A stretch of 64,000 nucleotides of DNA from Peptococcaceae bacterium UBA7185 (GCA_002491065.1 DKVF01000051.1:3451-67450); one strand, 5' to 3'. Positions 1-8,843 are shown, counted from the stretch's first letter. The notes: generated by a model not told the origin, from the sequence alone. Numbers and translations: made by a program.

Positions 1-32
1 GGCATTCGTGGGTTCGATCCCCATCATCCACC
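1..32 (+). tRNA. tRNA-His, 3' part only
   Basis: The window opens inside a tRNA. The T arm (stem 8-12 with 20-24, TTCGATC loop) and the 3' acceptor strand 25-31 (CATCCAC) with discriminator C32 are visible. A C discriminator is characteristic of tRNA-His, and the arm closely resembles the Bacillus tRNA-His 3' half. The anticodon lies outside the window, so the identity is inferred. Confidence 0.7.
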
Positions 33-66
33 CTGTTTTCTTCATGGTTGCGGAAGCGGCCTTCGA

Positions 67-138
67 TGGGGTGTAGCCAAGTGGTAAGGCACGGGACTTT
101 GACTCCCGCATTCGTAGGTTCGAGCCCTGCCACCCCAG
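67..138 (+). tRNA. tRNA-Gln (anticodon TTG)
   Basis: The acceptor strands TGGGGTG (67-73) and CACCCCA (131-137) pair fully. The anticodon loop CTTTGAC sits between CGGGA and TCCCG and gives anticodon TTG. The T loop is TTCGAGC and the discriminator is G138. It is the second member of the tRNA cluster; no CCA is encoded. Confidence 0.93.
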
Positions 139-143
139 TATAT

Positions 144-216
144 GCGCTATTAGCTCAGTAGGCAGAGCACCTGACTTTTAATCAGGGTGTCCCGCGTTCG
201 AATCGCGGATAGCGCA
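144..216 (+). tRNA. tRNA-Lys (anticodon TTT)
   Basis: The acceptor strands GCGCTAT (144-150) and ATAGCGC (209-215) pair, with discriminator A216. The anticodon stem CTGA/TCAG holds the loop CTTTTAA, giving anticodon TTT. It is the third member of the cluster, without an encoded CCA. Confidence 0.93.
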
Positions 217-230
217 TTTTTCTTTTTTAT

Positions 231-314
231 GCGGGTGTGGCGGAATTGGCAGACGCACCAGACTTAGGATCTGGCGGTTTCACCGTATGGGTTCAAGTCC
301 CTTCACCCGCACCA
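231..314 (+). tRNA. tRNA-Leu (anticodon TAG)
   Basis: This is a class II tRNA with a long variable arm. GCGGGTG (231-237) pairs with the 3' strand ending at 310, followed by A311 and an encoded CCA. The anticodon loop CTTAGGA inside CCAGA/TCTGG gives anticodon TAG. It is the last tRNA of the cluster. tRNA-Leu genes are common integration sites, but no duplicated 3' end was found downstream. Confidence 0.93.
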
Positions 315-369
315 ATTCTTGACCCATAATAGATGCCAACAGCGCAAAGCCAGTTATGTCGCAGGTGTG

Positions 370-405
370 AGAGCATTTTGATGAATTCAGAATGCTCTTT
401 TTTGT
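370..405 (+). terminator. Rho-independent terminator after the tRNA cluster
   Basis: AGAGCATT (370-377) pairs with AATGCTCT (391-398) and is followed by a run of T. The position fits the end of the tRNA operon. Between 405 and the next start codon at 469 nothing else is evident. Confidence 0.75.
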
Positions 406-468
406 TTTTATTTTGAAAAATACTTCATGCTCTATAATTATTTTACTATTTGAAAGGTCGGTGCAGTA

Positions 469-1185
469 ATGGGTAGTGAGAAGATTAAAAGTACAATGTG
501 TACACACTCTGATAGACGGAACCATGAAGAGTATAGTTATCTAGTTAATGCAGTTGATAAAGTATCAGGTGAGAAGCTCGCAGTTGAAGTGGCTACAACT
601 GACTATGGAATTGCAGTAGTCGATGCTTATTTGTATTTGAGAACAAGAAGCCAAATTGTAACAATAACGGAAGTAACTTGTTGTTCCTTTGAAAAAACTG
701 AAACTATAGGAGTGCTTACGAATTACTTGCTTCAAAACCACTTATGTGAAGAGAATAAGTACTTAGTTGCGTGCTTTTGCTCTTCTTGTGATGAAAGCGA
801 AACCAATGAAGATTTGGATTCTGCTATTGAACGCTTGTATAAGAGTGAAGAAAGTAGTAATACTGCAGCGTTTACCTGTGAGAAATTAATAAATGATTAC
901 AACGATCCTGGGCAAATCAAATCCAGGAACGGTCATATTTGGGGCTCTTACTATTTTACAGAAAGCACTGGTATGATGTATGAAGAGTTGCGAGCTTTTA
1001 GGAAAATGGAAGAATCAACGGATCCGGACTTTCTCTGGTATTGGACGTTTGCATTCACCCTTTGGGGAGAATATGATTGTTACTTCCCAGCACTATTGTA
1101 CTGTAAGATTTGCAACGGGTCGCTAAACAAATACGTATATTCCGAGCAGATTTTCTACCAGAAAATATACAAACCAAAACTGTAG
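469..1185 (+). CDS. hypothetical protein, unrecognised family
   Basis: This is a 238-residue soluble-looking protein with no signal peptide or membrane segment. It is rich in Cys, Tyr and acidic residues, with a CKIC pair near the C terminus and aromatic stretches (FLWYWTF, WGEYDCYF) in the last third. I do not recognise the family. The gene is visibly more A+T-rich than its neighbours and has only a weak ribosome binding site, so recent acquisition beside the tRNA cluster is possible. The complete frame and amphipathic composition support a real gene, but there is no functional clue in its surroundings: tRNAs lie upstream and a GntR operon downstream. Confidence 0.55.
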   Translation: MGSEKIKSTMCTHSDRRNHEEYSYLVNAVDKVSGEKLAVEVATTDYGIAVVDAYLYLRTRSQIVTITEVTCCSFEKTETIGVLTNYLLQNHLCEENKYLVACFCSSCDESETNEDLDSAIERLYKSEESSNTAAFTCEKLINDYNDPGQIKSRNGHIWGSYYFTESTGMMYEELRAFRKMEESTDPDFLWYWTFAFTLWGEYDCYFPALLYCKICNGSLNKYVYSEQIFYQKIYKPKL

Positions 1186-1213
1186 CAGTTGCTGAAAACA
1201 GTCTACAATTTGG

Positions 1214-1246
1214 AGGGAGGAGGATAATGGAAAATGTGTAACTGCT
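1214..1246 (+). other. strong ribosome binding site on a four-codon frame
   Basis: A near-ideal Shine-Dalgarno run (GGAGGGAGGAGG) precedes an ATG whose frame stops after four codons. Either a start was lost by mutation and this is the remnant of a vanished gene, or it is a tiny leader frame. No longer coding frame continues from it. Confidence 0.35.
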
Positions 1247-1304
1247 ATTCATAGTGAGCATTCGTTTTCAACAAGATAAAAGAAATAAGGACGATATAGT
1301 CTGG

Positions 1305-1339
1305 GGGCTTCAGATTTGCATATCTGAGGTCCTTTTTTG
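1305..1339 (+). terminator. Rho-independent terminator
   Basis: GGGCTTCAGAT (1305-1315) pairs with ATCTGAGGTCC (1322-1332), with G-U pairs at the base, then six T. It probably ends the transcript of the hypothetical gene or the lost gene before it. Confidence 0.7.
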
Positions 1340-1393
1340 TGTATGATCAGCAATTGCTTCGATAAACTTTTCAAAATGTTTACTATGAAAACC

Positions 1394-1432
1394 ATGTTTT
1401 CTGCGCATGCTGGCGGCGCAGAAAACATTTTT
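1394..1432 (+). repeat. 13-bp perfect inverted repeat, terminator-like
   Basis: ATGTTTTCTGCGC (1394-1406) and its exact complement (1416-1428) flank a 9-base loop and run into five T. It lies between the previous terminator and the GntR operon promoter, where no gene needs ending. The outer ten bases recur as an inverted repeat at 33795-33834. Confidence 0.6.
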
Positions 1433-1566
1433 AAAAGCGCAAAACGGAATGAACGTTTTATCACATAAAATTTTGGGTGTTCGTTTCCCTTTTGAAATTT
1501 TTTCTGCCTTACTTGATATTGTAATTTAATATTATAGAAAATACGAAAATTTGAGAAAAGAAAAAC

Positions 1567-1594
1567 TTGACAAATGAATAAAGTATGTTATGAT
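1567..1594 (+). promoter_or_regulatory. promoter of the GntR-ABC operon
   Basis: TTGACA at 1567-1572 and TATGAT at 1589-1594 are separated by 16 bases, matching a vegetative sigma-A promoter about 55 bases before the GntR start codon. Confidence 0.75.
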
Positions 1595-1598
1595 ATCA

Positions 1599-1630
1599 GT
1601 GTACTATAATAAATAATACAGATAATACAC
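1599..1630 (+). promoter_or_regulatory. candidate GntR operator
   Basis: GTGTACTAT (1599-1607) and ATAATACAC (1622-1630) form an inverted repeat with one mismatch, placed just downstream of the -10 box. YtrA-type GntR repressors typically bind such palindromes in their own promoter, so autorepression is the likely role. Confidence 0.55.
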
Positions 1631-1649
1631 AAAGGGGGGAGATGAAGCA

Positions 1650-2036
1650 ATGATCTTAATTGATTATAAAAGTCGAAAACCCATTTATGAACAAATTATT
1701 GACAGTATAAAGAGTTTGATTGTCTCCGGTGTGTTGGAGCGGGACGATCAACTGCCGTCGGTACGACAGTTGGCGCAGGAGCTGGCCATCAATCCCAATA
1801 CTATTCAAAAGGCTTATGGAGAGTTGGAGCGGGAGGGCGTAATCTATTCTTTGAAAGGTCGAGGCAGCTTTGTGGGCAGTGGCATTCAGGAGCTGCGCAT
1901 GGTGCAGCAACAAGAACTGATAGAGCAGATTTTTGAAATCAGTGGTGAACTTTGTGAACTGCAAGTACCCCAGCAGGAGGTTTGTGCTGTGGTGCAGAGG
2001 GCCTATGAGCAGGAAAAAGGAGGATTGAATCCATGA
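1650..2036 (+). CDS. GntR family transcriptional regulator, YtrA subfamily
   Basis: A 128-residue cytoplasmic repressor. The N-terminal winged helix (about residues 10-75) has the GntR pattern: PIYEQIIDSIK, then LPSVRQLAQELAINPNTIQKAY, then GxGSFV. The C-terminal region is only about 50 residues of helix, too short for a FadR or HutC ligand domain, which places it in the YtrA group that usually controls a linked ABC transporter. An AAAGGGGGGAG ribosome binding site precedes the ATG. The stop overlaps the next gene by four bases, so the two are translationally coupled. The signal it senses is unknown. Confidence 0.88.
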   Translation: MILIDYKSRKPIYEQIIDSIKSLIVSGVLERDDQLPSVRQLAQELAINPNTIQKAYGELEREGVIYSLKGRGSFVGSGIQELRMVQQQELIEQIFEISGELCELQVPQQEVCAVVQRAYEQEKGGLNP

Positions 2037-2932
2037 TTGAAATGAAAGAAATCAGTAAACAATTTGGCGATATACAGGCGCTACATCAAGTATCCGCTAC
2101 CATTCAAAAGGGCTCCATTTTTGGACTCATTGGCAGCAACGGCGCCGGAAAATCAACACTTTTGCGGCTTTTGGCAGGGATTTACCGGCCGGACTATGGT
2201 GAGATTCGCATTGATGGGGAGCCAGTGTATGAGAATGAACGGTTGAAACAACGCATTTTTTATATTTCGGATGATCAGTTCTTTTTTAATAACAGCAATA
2301 TGGAAGATATGGCCAGATATTATGCAGTGATCTATCCCAGGTTTTCTTATGATAAATTTCATCGTTTGACGGAATTATTCCGTCTGGACAGTAAGCGCAA
2401 TCTAAATACTTTTTCAAAAGGGATGCAGAAACAGGCGCATATTATTTTGGCGCTGGCCTGCGAGCCGGACTATCTCTTTTGTGATGAAACCTTCGACGGT
2501 CTTGACCCGGTAATGCGGCAGGCTGTGAAACGGTTGCTGGCAGATGCGGTGGTAGAACAGCAGTTGACGCCGATTATTGCCTCCCACAATTTACGGGAAC
2601 TGGAGGATATCTGCGACCATATTGGGCTGCTGCATCAGGGAGGAATTGTGTTTGAGCGGGAATTGGATGGCTTGCAGAGCAATATTCAAAAGGTGCAATG
2701 TGCATTCTCTACTGCCAAGGGTATAGAAGATTTTTCCGGTTTGGATGTAGTGACGATAGAGCAGCGGGGTAATTTGTCTATTCTGGTTGTACGGGGAGAA
2801 AAGAACGATATAGAAGCGTACATGAAAAAGATGAATCCACTGTATTGTGAATTATTGCCATTGTCGCTGGAAGAAATATTTATTACAGAAATGGAGGTGT
2901 TGGGCTATGATATCCAACAACTCATCTACTAA
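2033..2932 (+). CDS. ABC transporter ATP-binding protein
   Basis: A 299-residue ATPase of the YtrB/CcmA-like class. Walker A is GSNGAGKST (about residue 35); the signature is altered to FSKGMQKQ; Walker B is YLFCDETFDGLDP, in which the catalytic Glu is kept; the switch His is in ASHN. A C-terminal domain of about 80 residues follows the core. The gene lies between its GntR repressor and its membrane partner, overlapping both. Together they probably form an export or stress-response system, as seen for YtrABC, but the substrate is not readable from sequence. Confidence 0.9.
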   Translation: MIEMKEISKQFGDIQALHQVSATIQKGSIFGLIGSNGAGKSTLLRLLAGIYRPDYGEIRIDGEPVYENERLKQRIFYISDDQFFFNNSNMEDMARYYAVIYPRFSYDKFHRLTELFRLDSKRNLNTFSKGMQKQAHIILALACEPDYLFCDETFDGLDPVMRQAVKRLLADAVVEQQLTPIIASHNLRELEDICDHIGLLHQGGIVFERELDGLQSNIQKVQCAFSTAKGIEDFSGLDVVTIEQRGNLSILVVRGEKNDIEAYMKKMNPLYCELLPLSLEEIFITEMEVLGYDIQQLIY

Positions 2933-5120
2933 GGGAAAAAACAATAGTAAAAAATTATTGCTACACAGCTTGCAGATGTACTGGTGGCTGGCAGTGATTT
3001 GTTCGGTGGTATACTGTTTTGCCGGACCTGTGTATACCTTACTGAAAATTGACAGCATTCGCCGTCCGTCCAATATTAATTATTTGTCATCGGCAACAGA
3101 GGAATCTTTGCTCTCGCAGCAGCTGGAGCGGATGTCTGACTGGATGAATGCAGAGGGCTTTATGATGTTGTATTTTTCTGTGGTAGTCCTGTCTGCAGTG
3201 ATTGGCTGTGTGATGTTTTTCTACTTACAACAAAAGCGGCAGGTAAATTTCTATCACAGTCAGCCAGTCACACGTACACGATTGTTTATAAATCAATATG
3301 TTGTGGGCCTTTTGCTGAATCTGGTGCCTTTTATGATTATGTTGGTGCTGATGCTGCTCTTGATAGCAGGTTATGGTTTGGGCACTTCACTGAATATGAC
3401 TGCAATATTGGCCCATGGGGGCATGATGTTACTTTTTTCTCTTGCCAGCTACAGCATTGCAGTGTTGAGCGGACAGTTGGCGGGAACTGCGCTGACGCAG
3501 ATAGCGTTGAATGGTGTGCTGCATTTTTGTGTGCCACTGGCGGCGTGGCTGATGCAATTGTTATGCAATCTGTTTTTGGCCACCTATAGTGGTGCCTTTG
3601 ACTTTGTACAGACTGCGTTGAAGTTTTCACCATTGTGTGCAGCAGTCCTATATATTGATAATATTCCTTCTGCTGTACTGATGAATCGTACAACGATGAG
3701 CGTGCCGCCGATGAATATGGGTCTTGTTCTTACACAATTGGCACTGATTGTGTTGCTCACCGTATTGAGCTGGTTTTTGTATCAGAAGCGGGCCAGTGAA
3801 GCAGCAGGAAAGGCGCTGGTGTATCGTGTAAGCGAGCCGCTTTTGAAGGCGTATTTGATGTTTGTGATTTCTATTGCTGCCGGATTGGTGTTTATGGCAG
3901 TAGGCAGTAAGCTGTTTTTCTACTTTGCTGTTGTGGTCTTCGCCATCCTTACCCATATGACCTGCGAGGTCATTATTCAGCATGATTTTAAGGCAATGGG
4001 CAAACGTCTACCGCAATGCGCTGTCATTGTAGTACTCATCTTAGCCATTGTCGGTGTGCTGCGTTATGATGTGTTGGGCTATGATATGTATTTGCCTAAA
4101 CCAGAACAGGTGGAACGGGTGTCTTTGGTTGTAGATAGTAGTGAAAATAGCTCCTGGCTGGGGTATGATATCGACGGAGAAATCAGTTTTAGTCATGATG
4201 ATGGGGTGAAACAGCAGGTGCATGCTTTGTTGGAGCCGATTGTTACAGAAAAAAATTATCGCGCCAGCAGTTTTAACGGCTCGATTGTAGTGGATGGCAG
4301 TGGAAATTATTCGAGTGTGAGAGTTTATTATGAGCTGAAAAATGGGAAAAAAGCAGCGCGCCAATATAGAGCGGTGCCGACCAATGCACTGGAAGAAAAT
4401 TATCGGGAACTGTACAATTTGTCCGCTTATCGGGAAATGCTGTATCGAAATGTATTGCAGACTTCACCGGAGACAGTAAAGGAAGTTTGGGTGAATGATG
4501 TGTTGGCAGAGGATGCAAAGGTATTGCTGCAGGCGTATCAGCAGGATTTGCGGGAGCGGAATTTTGAAGCTTTGACCAAAGGGGAGCTTGCCCGTATAGG
4601 TTGGTCCAGTGGTCAGAGAGATGGACGCTGGCAAAATAACGTTATCTATGAAAGTGATAAACGTACCGCTGCGCTGCTGACAGAAACGCAGCTGAAAGCG
4701 GAGCAACGCGGGATTGATTATTATGATTATGATGAGATTCTGATTTTCCGCTGTGAATCGACAGAAAGAAGAATGATAGATGAGATAGACCGTAAGCTGT
4801 TTTCCATAGAAACAACGGAAGATGCGGATACAATGATAGCAGAGACGCGGACTGAGTCTGCAAGTGCCAAAGAAAGCGGAGAGCTCAGTGCGAAAGATTG
4901 TATCCAAAGATTAGAGGGCCTGGCACAGTTGGCCGGTCGTATTGAAGGGACAGATGCAGTAGCAGCGTTCTGCAGACAGACAAATTTGCATAGCTCTGGT
5001 GGCGATTTTGTCCATTATGATGACAGCCATTTTGCCTTGCTGCACTATGTGGATGTATATAACGATGGATGGCAGATAAGGCGTTTATATGAAGATACGT
5101 TGCCTGCGCAGTATCAATAG
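2907..5120 (+). CDS. ABC transporter permease (ABC-2 like) with large C-terminal domain
   Basis: A 737-residue membrane protein. The chosen ATG at 2907 has GGAGG about ten bases upstream and overlaps the end of the ATPase gene. The first roughly 390 residues contain two groups of hydrophobic segments (starting near WWLAVICSVVYCF and resuming around residues 250-370). The remaining C-terminal part is soluble and rich in charged residues, probably extracytoplasmic. This arrangement matches permeases paired with YtrA-type GntR regulators. An earlier in-frame start at 2847 exists but would overlap the ATPase by 86 bases without a ribosome binding site. Confidence 0.85.
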   Translation: MISNNSSTKGKNNSKKLLLHSLQMYWWLAVICSVVYCFAGPVYTLLKIDSIRRPSNINYLSSATEESLLSQQLERMSDWMNAEGFMMLYFSVVVLSAVIGCVMFFYLQQKRQVNFYHSQPVTRTRLFINQYVVGLLLNLVPFMIMLVLMLLLIAGYGLGTSLNMTAILAHGGMMLLFSLASYSIAVLSGQLAGTALTQIALNGVLHFCVPLAAWLMQLLCNLFLATYSGAFDFVQTALKFSPLCAAVLYIDNIPSAVLMNRTTMSVPPMNMGLVLTQLALIVLLTVLSWFLYQKRASEAAGKALVYRVSEPLLKAYLMFVISIAAGLVFMAVGSKLFFYFAVVVFAILTHMTCEVIIQHDFKAMGKRLPQCAVIVVLILAIVGVLRYDVLGYDMYLPKPEQVERVSLVVDSSENSSWLGYDIDGEISFSHDDGVKQQVHALLEPIVTEKNYRASSFNGSIVVDGSGNYSSVRVYYELKNGKKAARQYRAVPTNALEENYRELYNLSAYREMLYRNVLQTSPETVKEVWVNDVLAEDAKVLLQAYQQDLRERNFEALTKGELARIGWSSGQRDGRWQNNVIYESDKRTAALLTETQLKAEQRGIDYYDYDEILIFRCESTERRMIDEIDRKLFSIETTEDADTMIAETRTESASAKESGELSAKDCIQRLEGLAQLAGRIEGTDAVAAFCRQTNLHSSGGDFVHYDDSHFALLHYVDVYNDGWQIRRLYEDTLPAQYQ

Positions 5121-5180
5121 ATGACAACGAGAAGGTCAGGCCGGCTCTAACCAGAAAATCATATCGTTCATAATATAAAG

Positions 5181-5228
5181 AAAAAACGGTTTCTGTGGGG
5201 ATTTCATCTACAGAGGCCGTTTTTGTTT
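5181..5228 (+). terminator. Rho-independent terminator of the GntR-ABC operon
   Basis: AAAAACGG...TTCTGT pairs with ACAGAGGCCGTTTTT across a 15-base loop and ends in a T run. The remaining bases to 5406 hold only a weak promoter-like pair (TTGCCA 5298-5303, TATACT 5319-5324, spacing 15). Confidence 0.8.
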
Positions 5229-5406
5229 GGGCGCAGAAAAGGAGAAATGTGAAATATAATGTATTGGTAAAATTAGATGATTTTTGAGAATTTGAGGTTG
5301 CCAAGGACGAAAAAAGTGTATACTATAGAGATACTACGATAAAGAAACGAAGCCGAAGCGCGCATGCTATCTTACCATGAAGCTGCGCCGGAAAGGAAGC
5401 GGAACA

Positions 5407-6066
5407 ATGAGAGTGACCTTTGAGGATGTATATAGATTGCCTGCGGTACGGACTTATATTGAGCGGGCCGATGATTCGCTGCGGGCCATAGGGTATACGG
5501 AGCACAGCTTTGCTCATGTGAATAAGGTGGCAAACCTGGCGCATGAAATTTTGCTGAAGCTGGGCTATTCGGAGCGGGAAGCGGAGTTGGCCCGTATTGC
5601 AGGATATCTGCACGATATCGGCAATATGATCAATCGGCAGGACCATGCGCAAAGCGGCGCGATTTTGGCGTTCCGCATTCTGGATAATCTTCAGGCAGAT
5701 CCTGAGGATATTGCGACAATCATCACCGCCATCGGCAATCATGATGAGGGCTCGGCCTTTCCAGTAAATCCTGTAGCGGCGGCTTTAATTCTGGCTGATA
5801 AGGCGGATGTGCGTTCTAGCAGAGTGCGCAATCAGGATTTTGCGACCTTTGATATTCATGACCGTGTGAACTACTCGGTGAAAAAATCGGAATTGTGCAT
5901 TGAAAAGGATAGCCATATTGAATTGCGTTTGCAGATTGATACAGAGATTTGCGCAGTGATGGATTATTTTGAGATTTTTATGGAACGAATGAATCTGTGT
6001 CGCAAGGCGGCGGAAAAATTAAATTTACGTTTCCGTCTGACGATTAATCAGCAGCAAATTCTGTAA
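5407..6066 (+). CDS. HD-domain phosphohydrolase
   Basis: A 219-residue cytoplasmic protein with a canonical HD metal-binding domain: H in EHSFAHVNKV, the HD pair in GYLHDIGN, His in NHDEG and Asp in LADKADVRSS. Such proteins hydrolyse phosphate esters of nucleotides or nucleotide second messengers; the substrate cannot be predicted. The ATG at 5407 is preferred because GGAAAGGAAG precedes it; an in-frame start ten codons earlier lacks a site. The gene stands alone between two terminators, just upstream of the heat-shock operon. Confidence 0.85.
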   Translation: MRVTFEDVYRLPAVRTYIERADDSLRAIGYTEHSFAHVNKVANLAHEILLKLGYSEREAELARIAGYLHDIGNMINRQDHAQSGAILAFRILDNLQADPEDIATIITAIGNHDEGSAFPVNPVAAALILADKADVRSSRVRNQDFATFDIHDRVNYSVKKSELCIEKDSHIELRLQIDTEICAVMDYFEIFMERMNLCRKAAEKLNLRFRLTINQQQIL

Positions 6067-6099
6067 TCTAGGTGCGTATAGAATTTTAATTCAGAAAAA

Positions 6100-6148
6100 A
6101 ATGTGAAGACGCTGCAGGACTGTATCTTGCAGCGTCTTCACATTTTCT
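6100..6148 (+). terminator. Rho-independent terminator after the HD gene
   Basis: GTGAAGACGCTGCA (6103-6116) pairs perfectly with 6128-6141 and is followed by TTTTCTT. It isolates the heat-shock operon from upstream transcription. Confidence 0.9.
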
Positions 6149-6183
6149 TAATAGTATTATCAAAATTTTTTTGAAAAAATGCA

Positions 6184-6212
6184 TTGACTTTGTAAGGAAA
6201 TCGTACTATATT
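6184..6212 (+). promoter_or_regulatory. heat-shock operon promoter
   Basis: TTGACT (6184-6189) and TATATT (6207-6212) with a 17-base spacer, immediately before the CIRCE operator. Confidence 0.75.
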
Positions 6213-6219
6213 TATATTG

Positions 6220-6246
6220 TTAGCACTCGACCTGAAAGAGTGCTAA
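6220..6246 (+). promoter_or_regulatory. CIRCE operator (HrcA binding site)
   Basis: A perfect CIRCE element: TTAGCACTC (6220-6228), nine bases, GAGTGCTAA (6238-6246). HrcA bound here represses groE and dnaK operons in Gram-positive bacteria. It is the only CIRCE seen in the window and lies right after the -10 box, so it should control the whole hrcA-to-dnaJ operon, including the chaperonin gene. Confidence 0.97.
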
Positions 6247-6275
6247 CAAGTTAAAAGATAAACGAGGTGGAGTAC

Positions 6276-7307
6276 ATGGAAATGGATAGCCGGAAGCAAA
6301 AGATTTTGGAAGCTGTCGTGCTGGACTATATCGAAACGGCTGAGCCGGTAGGATCCAGAACCATCTCCAAAAAATACAATCTGGGTGTCAGCTCGGCCAC
6401 CATTCGCAATGAAATGGCAGATCTAGAGGAAATGGGACTGATTGAACAGCCACATACCTCAGCAGGACGGATTCCTTCCGATGCAGGTTACCGTTATTAT
6501 GTGGATTACTTGATGGCGCAGAGTGACATTCAAGAGGAAGCAAAACAGCTGATCAGCAAAGCTATCCATGAAAAACAGCAGCAGGTGGGTGATGTACTGC
6601 GGGACAGTATGAAAATGCTGGCAGATATCACCAACTGCACCACGGTCATGATGCTGGACAACAACAAAAGTTCTGCATTACAGCTATTGCAGCTGTTATT
6701 GGTGGAGCCGGGTAAGGCGTTGATGGTTATTATTACGGATGGTGACAAAATTGAAAATCGCTTCCTGGAGATTCCCAAGACCATGACCAAAGAGGATTTG
6801 GAATTGGTATCGATGATGATGAATCAGAATCTACGAGGATTAAAAGTTGGCGATTGGCAGCACAATATTTTGGAAAATATCTTTCAAAATCTCACCAGAC
6901 AACGTCAGGTTGTGGACTGTGCGTTGGAAATGCTTTCTTCCATTTTGAATCTGGAAGGCCGTGACAAAAAAATATATTTGGATGGCGGCTTGAATATGCT
7001 GTCTCAGCCGGAATTTAAGGATGTAAATAAGGTGAAGAATCTGCTGCAGTCGTTAGAACAGCAGGAAGTGCTGACGCAACTGATGGAGGCCGATAATGAA
7101 AGTGGTATTACTGTGAAAATCGGAGCAGAGACTGGTTTGGATGAAGTAAAGGATTGCAGTGTCATCGTTGCCAATTATAAAGTAAATGGAGAAACTGTTG
7201 GGAAGGTCGGGTTGATTGGGCCCACAAGAATGGATTACGCGACAGCGGTATCTATGCTCAACGCAATGACGCAAACGCTGGAAGAAGCCTATAAAGAAGA
7301 AAAATAG
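6276..7307 (+). CDS. hrcA: heat-inducible transcription repressor HrcA
   Basis: A 343-residue repressor. The N-terminal winged helix contains [12 protein letters not shown], then the strongly conserved [35 protein letters not shown] region in parts, followed by the GAF-like core and dimerisation domain. HrcA binds CIRCE and loses activity when unfolded protein occupies its chaperonin, so it autoregulates this operon. GAGGTGG at 6264-6270 fits the ATG at 6276; a GTG nine bases earlier overlaps that site. It is first of five genes and is followed after 12 bases by the chaperonin. Confidence 0.97.
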   Translation: MEMDSRKQKILEAVVLDYIETAEPVGSRTISKKYNLGVSSATIRNEMADLEEMGLIEQPHTSAGRIPSDAGYRYYVDYLMAQSDIQEEAKQLISKAIHEKQQQVGDVLRDSMKMLADITNCTTVMMLDNNKSSALQLLQLLLVEPGKALMVIITDGDKIENRFLEIPKTMTKEDLELVSMMMNQNLRGLKVGDWQHNILENIFQNLTRQRQVVDCALEMLSSILNLEGRDKKIYLDGGLNMLSQPEFKDVNKVKNLLQSLEQQEVLTQLMEADNESGITVKIGAETGLDEVKDCSVIVANYKVNGETVGKVGLIGPTRMDYATAVSMLNAMTQTLEEAYKEEK

Positions 7308-7319
7308 AGAGGGATTTTT

Positions 7320-8843
7320 ATGAGCGAACAGCGGGAGCAAAAATTTGATTTATTAGAGAATAATGCCAATGCGGTGCGGGCGGTGATGGCTGCGGTGGAA
7401 AGTACCATCGGGCCCAAAGGATTGGATACCATGCTGGTAGACCAGTTCGGCAACGTGGTGATTACCAATGATGGCGTAACAATTTTAAATATGATGGAAG
7501 TCAGTCATCCGGTAGCACGTATGTTGATTCATGCAATCAACGCACAGCAGGAGGAAGTGGGTGACGGGACCACTACAGCGGCGCTGATGGCCGGTGAAAT
7601 GGTTACCCATGGATTGGAGCAGGTAAACAAGGGCGTACCGGTGGCGCAGGTACTTGCAGGATTGCGCTACGGTGTGAAAGAGGCTTGCCGTCTGATGGAG
7701 CAGGAAGCGGTGCTGGTGGGTAGTATGGACACTGGCCAGTTATATAATGTTGCTTACGTAGCAGGCAGAGAGGATGAGGCTATTGCCCAATTGATTATGG
7801 AGGGCGCACGACTAATCGGCGAGGAAAAACTCTTAGACACGAATTTCCGTTTTTCCCAGCGTGTACGAGCGGTGGAAGGTGCAGAAAGTGAAGTGTTGAA
7901 TGGTGTGCTGATTGGAAAAGAACGGCTGAGCCGCCAAATGCCTTTAGAGCTGGAAGGAAATATTTCTGTGATGGTTTTAGACGATGCGCTAGAGCCGGAG
8001 GAAGTAGGGAATATAGCGCTGGCTACAGAGAGTGGATTTCAGCAGCATCTGGTGATGAAGGAAGAATTCAAAGATAACATAAAAAAATTAGTGCACTCTG
8101 GTGTGCAGGCGATCTTTGTGGACCGCGGTGTAGATGATCTTGCGGCAGAGCTATTAGAGGAAGCAGGAATCCTGGTTGTGGCCAGGGTGCCCCACAGAGA
8201 ACTGACAGATTTGGCAGAGCACTGCGGCGCAAAGCTATTGAAACGCACAGCGTTGCGCAAACCCCTTGAAGAACTGCAGAAACAGTTCGGGACGGCAACG
8301 CATATAATAGGAAATGAGAAATTGTCCCAGGTAAAGGTGCTGGGTGGTAACGGAAAGAAGATGGCGACCATTTTGGTAGGTGCGACGACCGGAGAAGTGG
8401 TTGGTGAGAAAGAACGCATTGCCAAAGATGCAGCAGCCAGCGTGCAGAGTGCTTTGCAAAAAGGACTGGTGGCTGGCGGCGGCGCTGCGGAGCTGGCAGT
8501 GGCCAGACAGCTGGAGCAAAATAAAAATGCATTGTCTGGTATGGCTGTTTTCGGTGCCGATTGCGTCATAGCCGCGTTGAAAAAGCCTTTCATGCAAATG
8601 ATTGCCAACGCTGGATTTAACCCATTGGAAAAACACGGCGATGTCAATAGAGCGCAAGAACTACAGCAGAATCATCATTTGAGTATCAACTGTGATACTG
8701 GTCGGGTAGAGGATTTGTATATATCGGGCATCGTTGATCCCTTGTATGTGAAGCTGCACGGCCTGAAAACTGCCGGGGAAGTGGCAGAGGCCATTTTACG
8801 GATAAATATTATTGTGAAGAAAAAAGAATATCAACCAACATAA
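7320..8843 (+). CDS. group III chaperonin (archaeal-like, thermosome-type Hsp60)
   Basis: A 507-residue chaperonin of the thermosome/TCP-1 side of the family, not a GroEL. The ATP site reads [11 protein letters not shown] (31-41), NDGVTIL (50-56) and EVGDGTTTA (79-87), then VAGGGAAE near 385, all group II style. It is shorter than archaeal thermosomes (about 545 residues) and lacks a Gly-Met-rich tail. Bacterial group III chaperonins were described in Carboxydothermus hydrogenoformans and some other Firmicutes and occur within the dnaK operon, exactly as here between hrcA and grpE. It should form a double-ring folding machine with a built-in lid and need no GroES; none is present here. Whether the genome also has groEL cannot be seen. 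Control by the upstream CIRCE is inferred. Confidence 0.93.
   Translation: MSEQREQKFDLLENNANAVRAVMAAVESTIGPKGLDTMLVDQFGNVVITNDGVTILNMMEVSHPVARMLIHAINAQQEEVGDGTTTAALMAGEMVTHGLEQVNKGVPVAQVLAGLRYGVKEACRLMEQEAVLVGSMDTGQLYNVAYVAGREDEAIAQLIMEGARLIGEEKLLDTNFRFSQRVRAVEGAESEVLNGVLIGKERLSRQMPLELEGNISVMVLDDALEPEEVGNIALATESGFQQHLVMKEEFKDNIKKLVHSGVQAIFVDRGVDDLAAELLEEAGILVVARVPHRELTDLAEHCGAKLLKRTALRKPLEELQKQFGTATHIIGNEKLSQVKVLGGNGKKMATILVGATTGEVVGEKERIAKDAAASVQSALQKGLVAGGGAAELAVARQLEQNKNALSGMAVFGADCVIAALKKPFMQMIANAGFNPLEKHGDVNRAQELQQNHHLSINCDTGRVEDLYISGIVDPLYVKLHGLKTAGEVAEAILRINIIVKKKEYQPT

Noticed and set aside
298..470. Phage or element attachment site at the tRNA-Leu 3' end
   Set aside because: No direct repeat of the tRNA end and no integrase were found in the window.
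2847..2906. Upstream start for the ABC permease
   Set aside because: Would overlap the ATPase gene deeply without a ribosome binding site; the ATG at 2907 has a good one.
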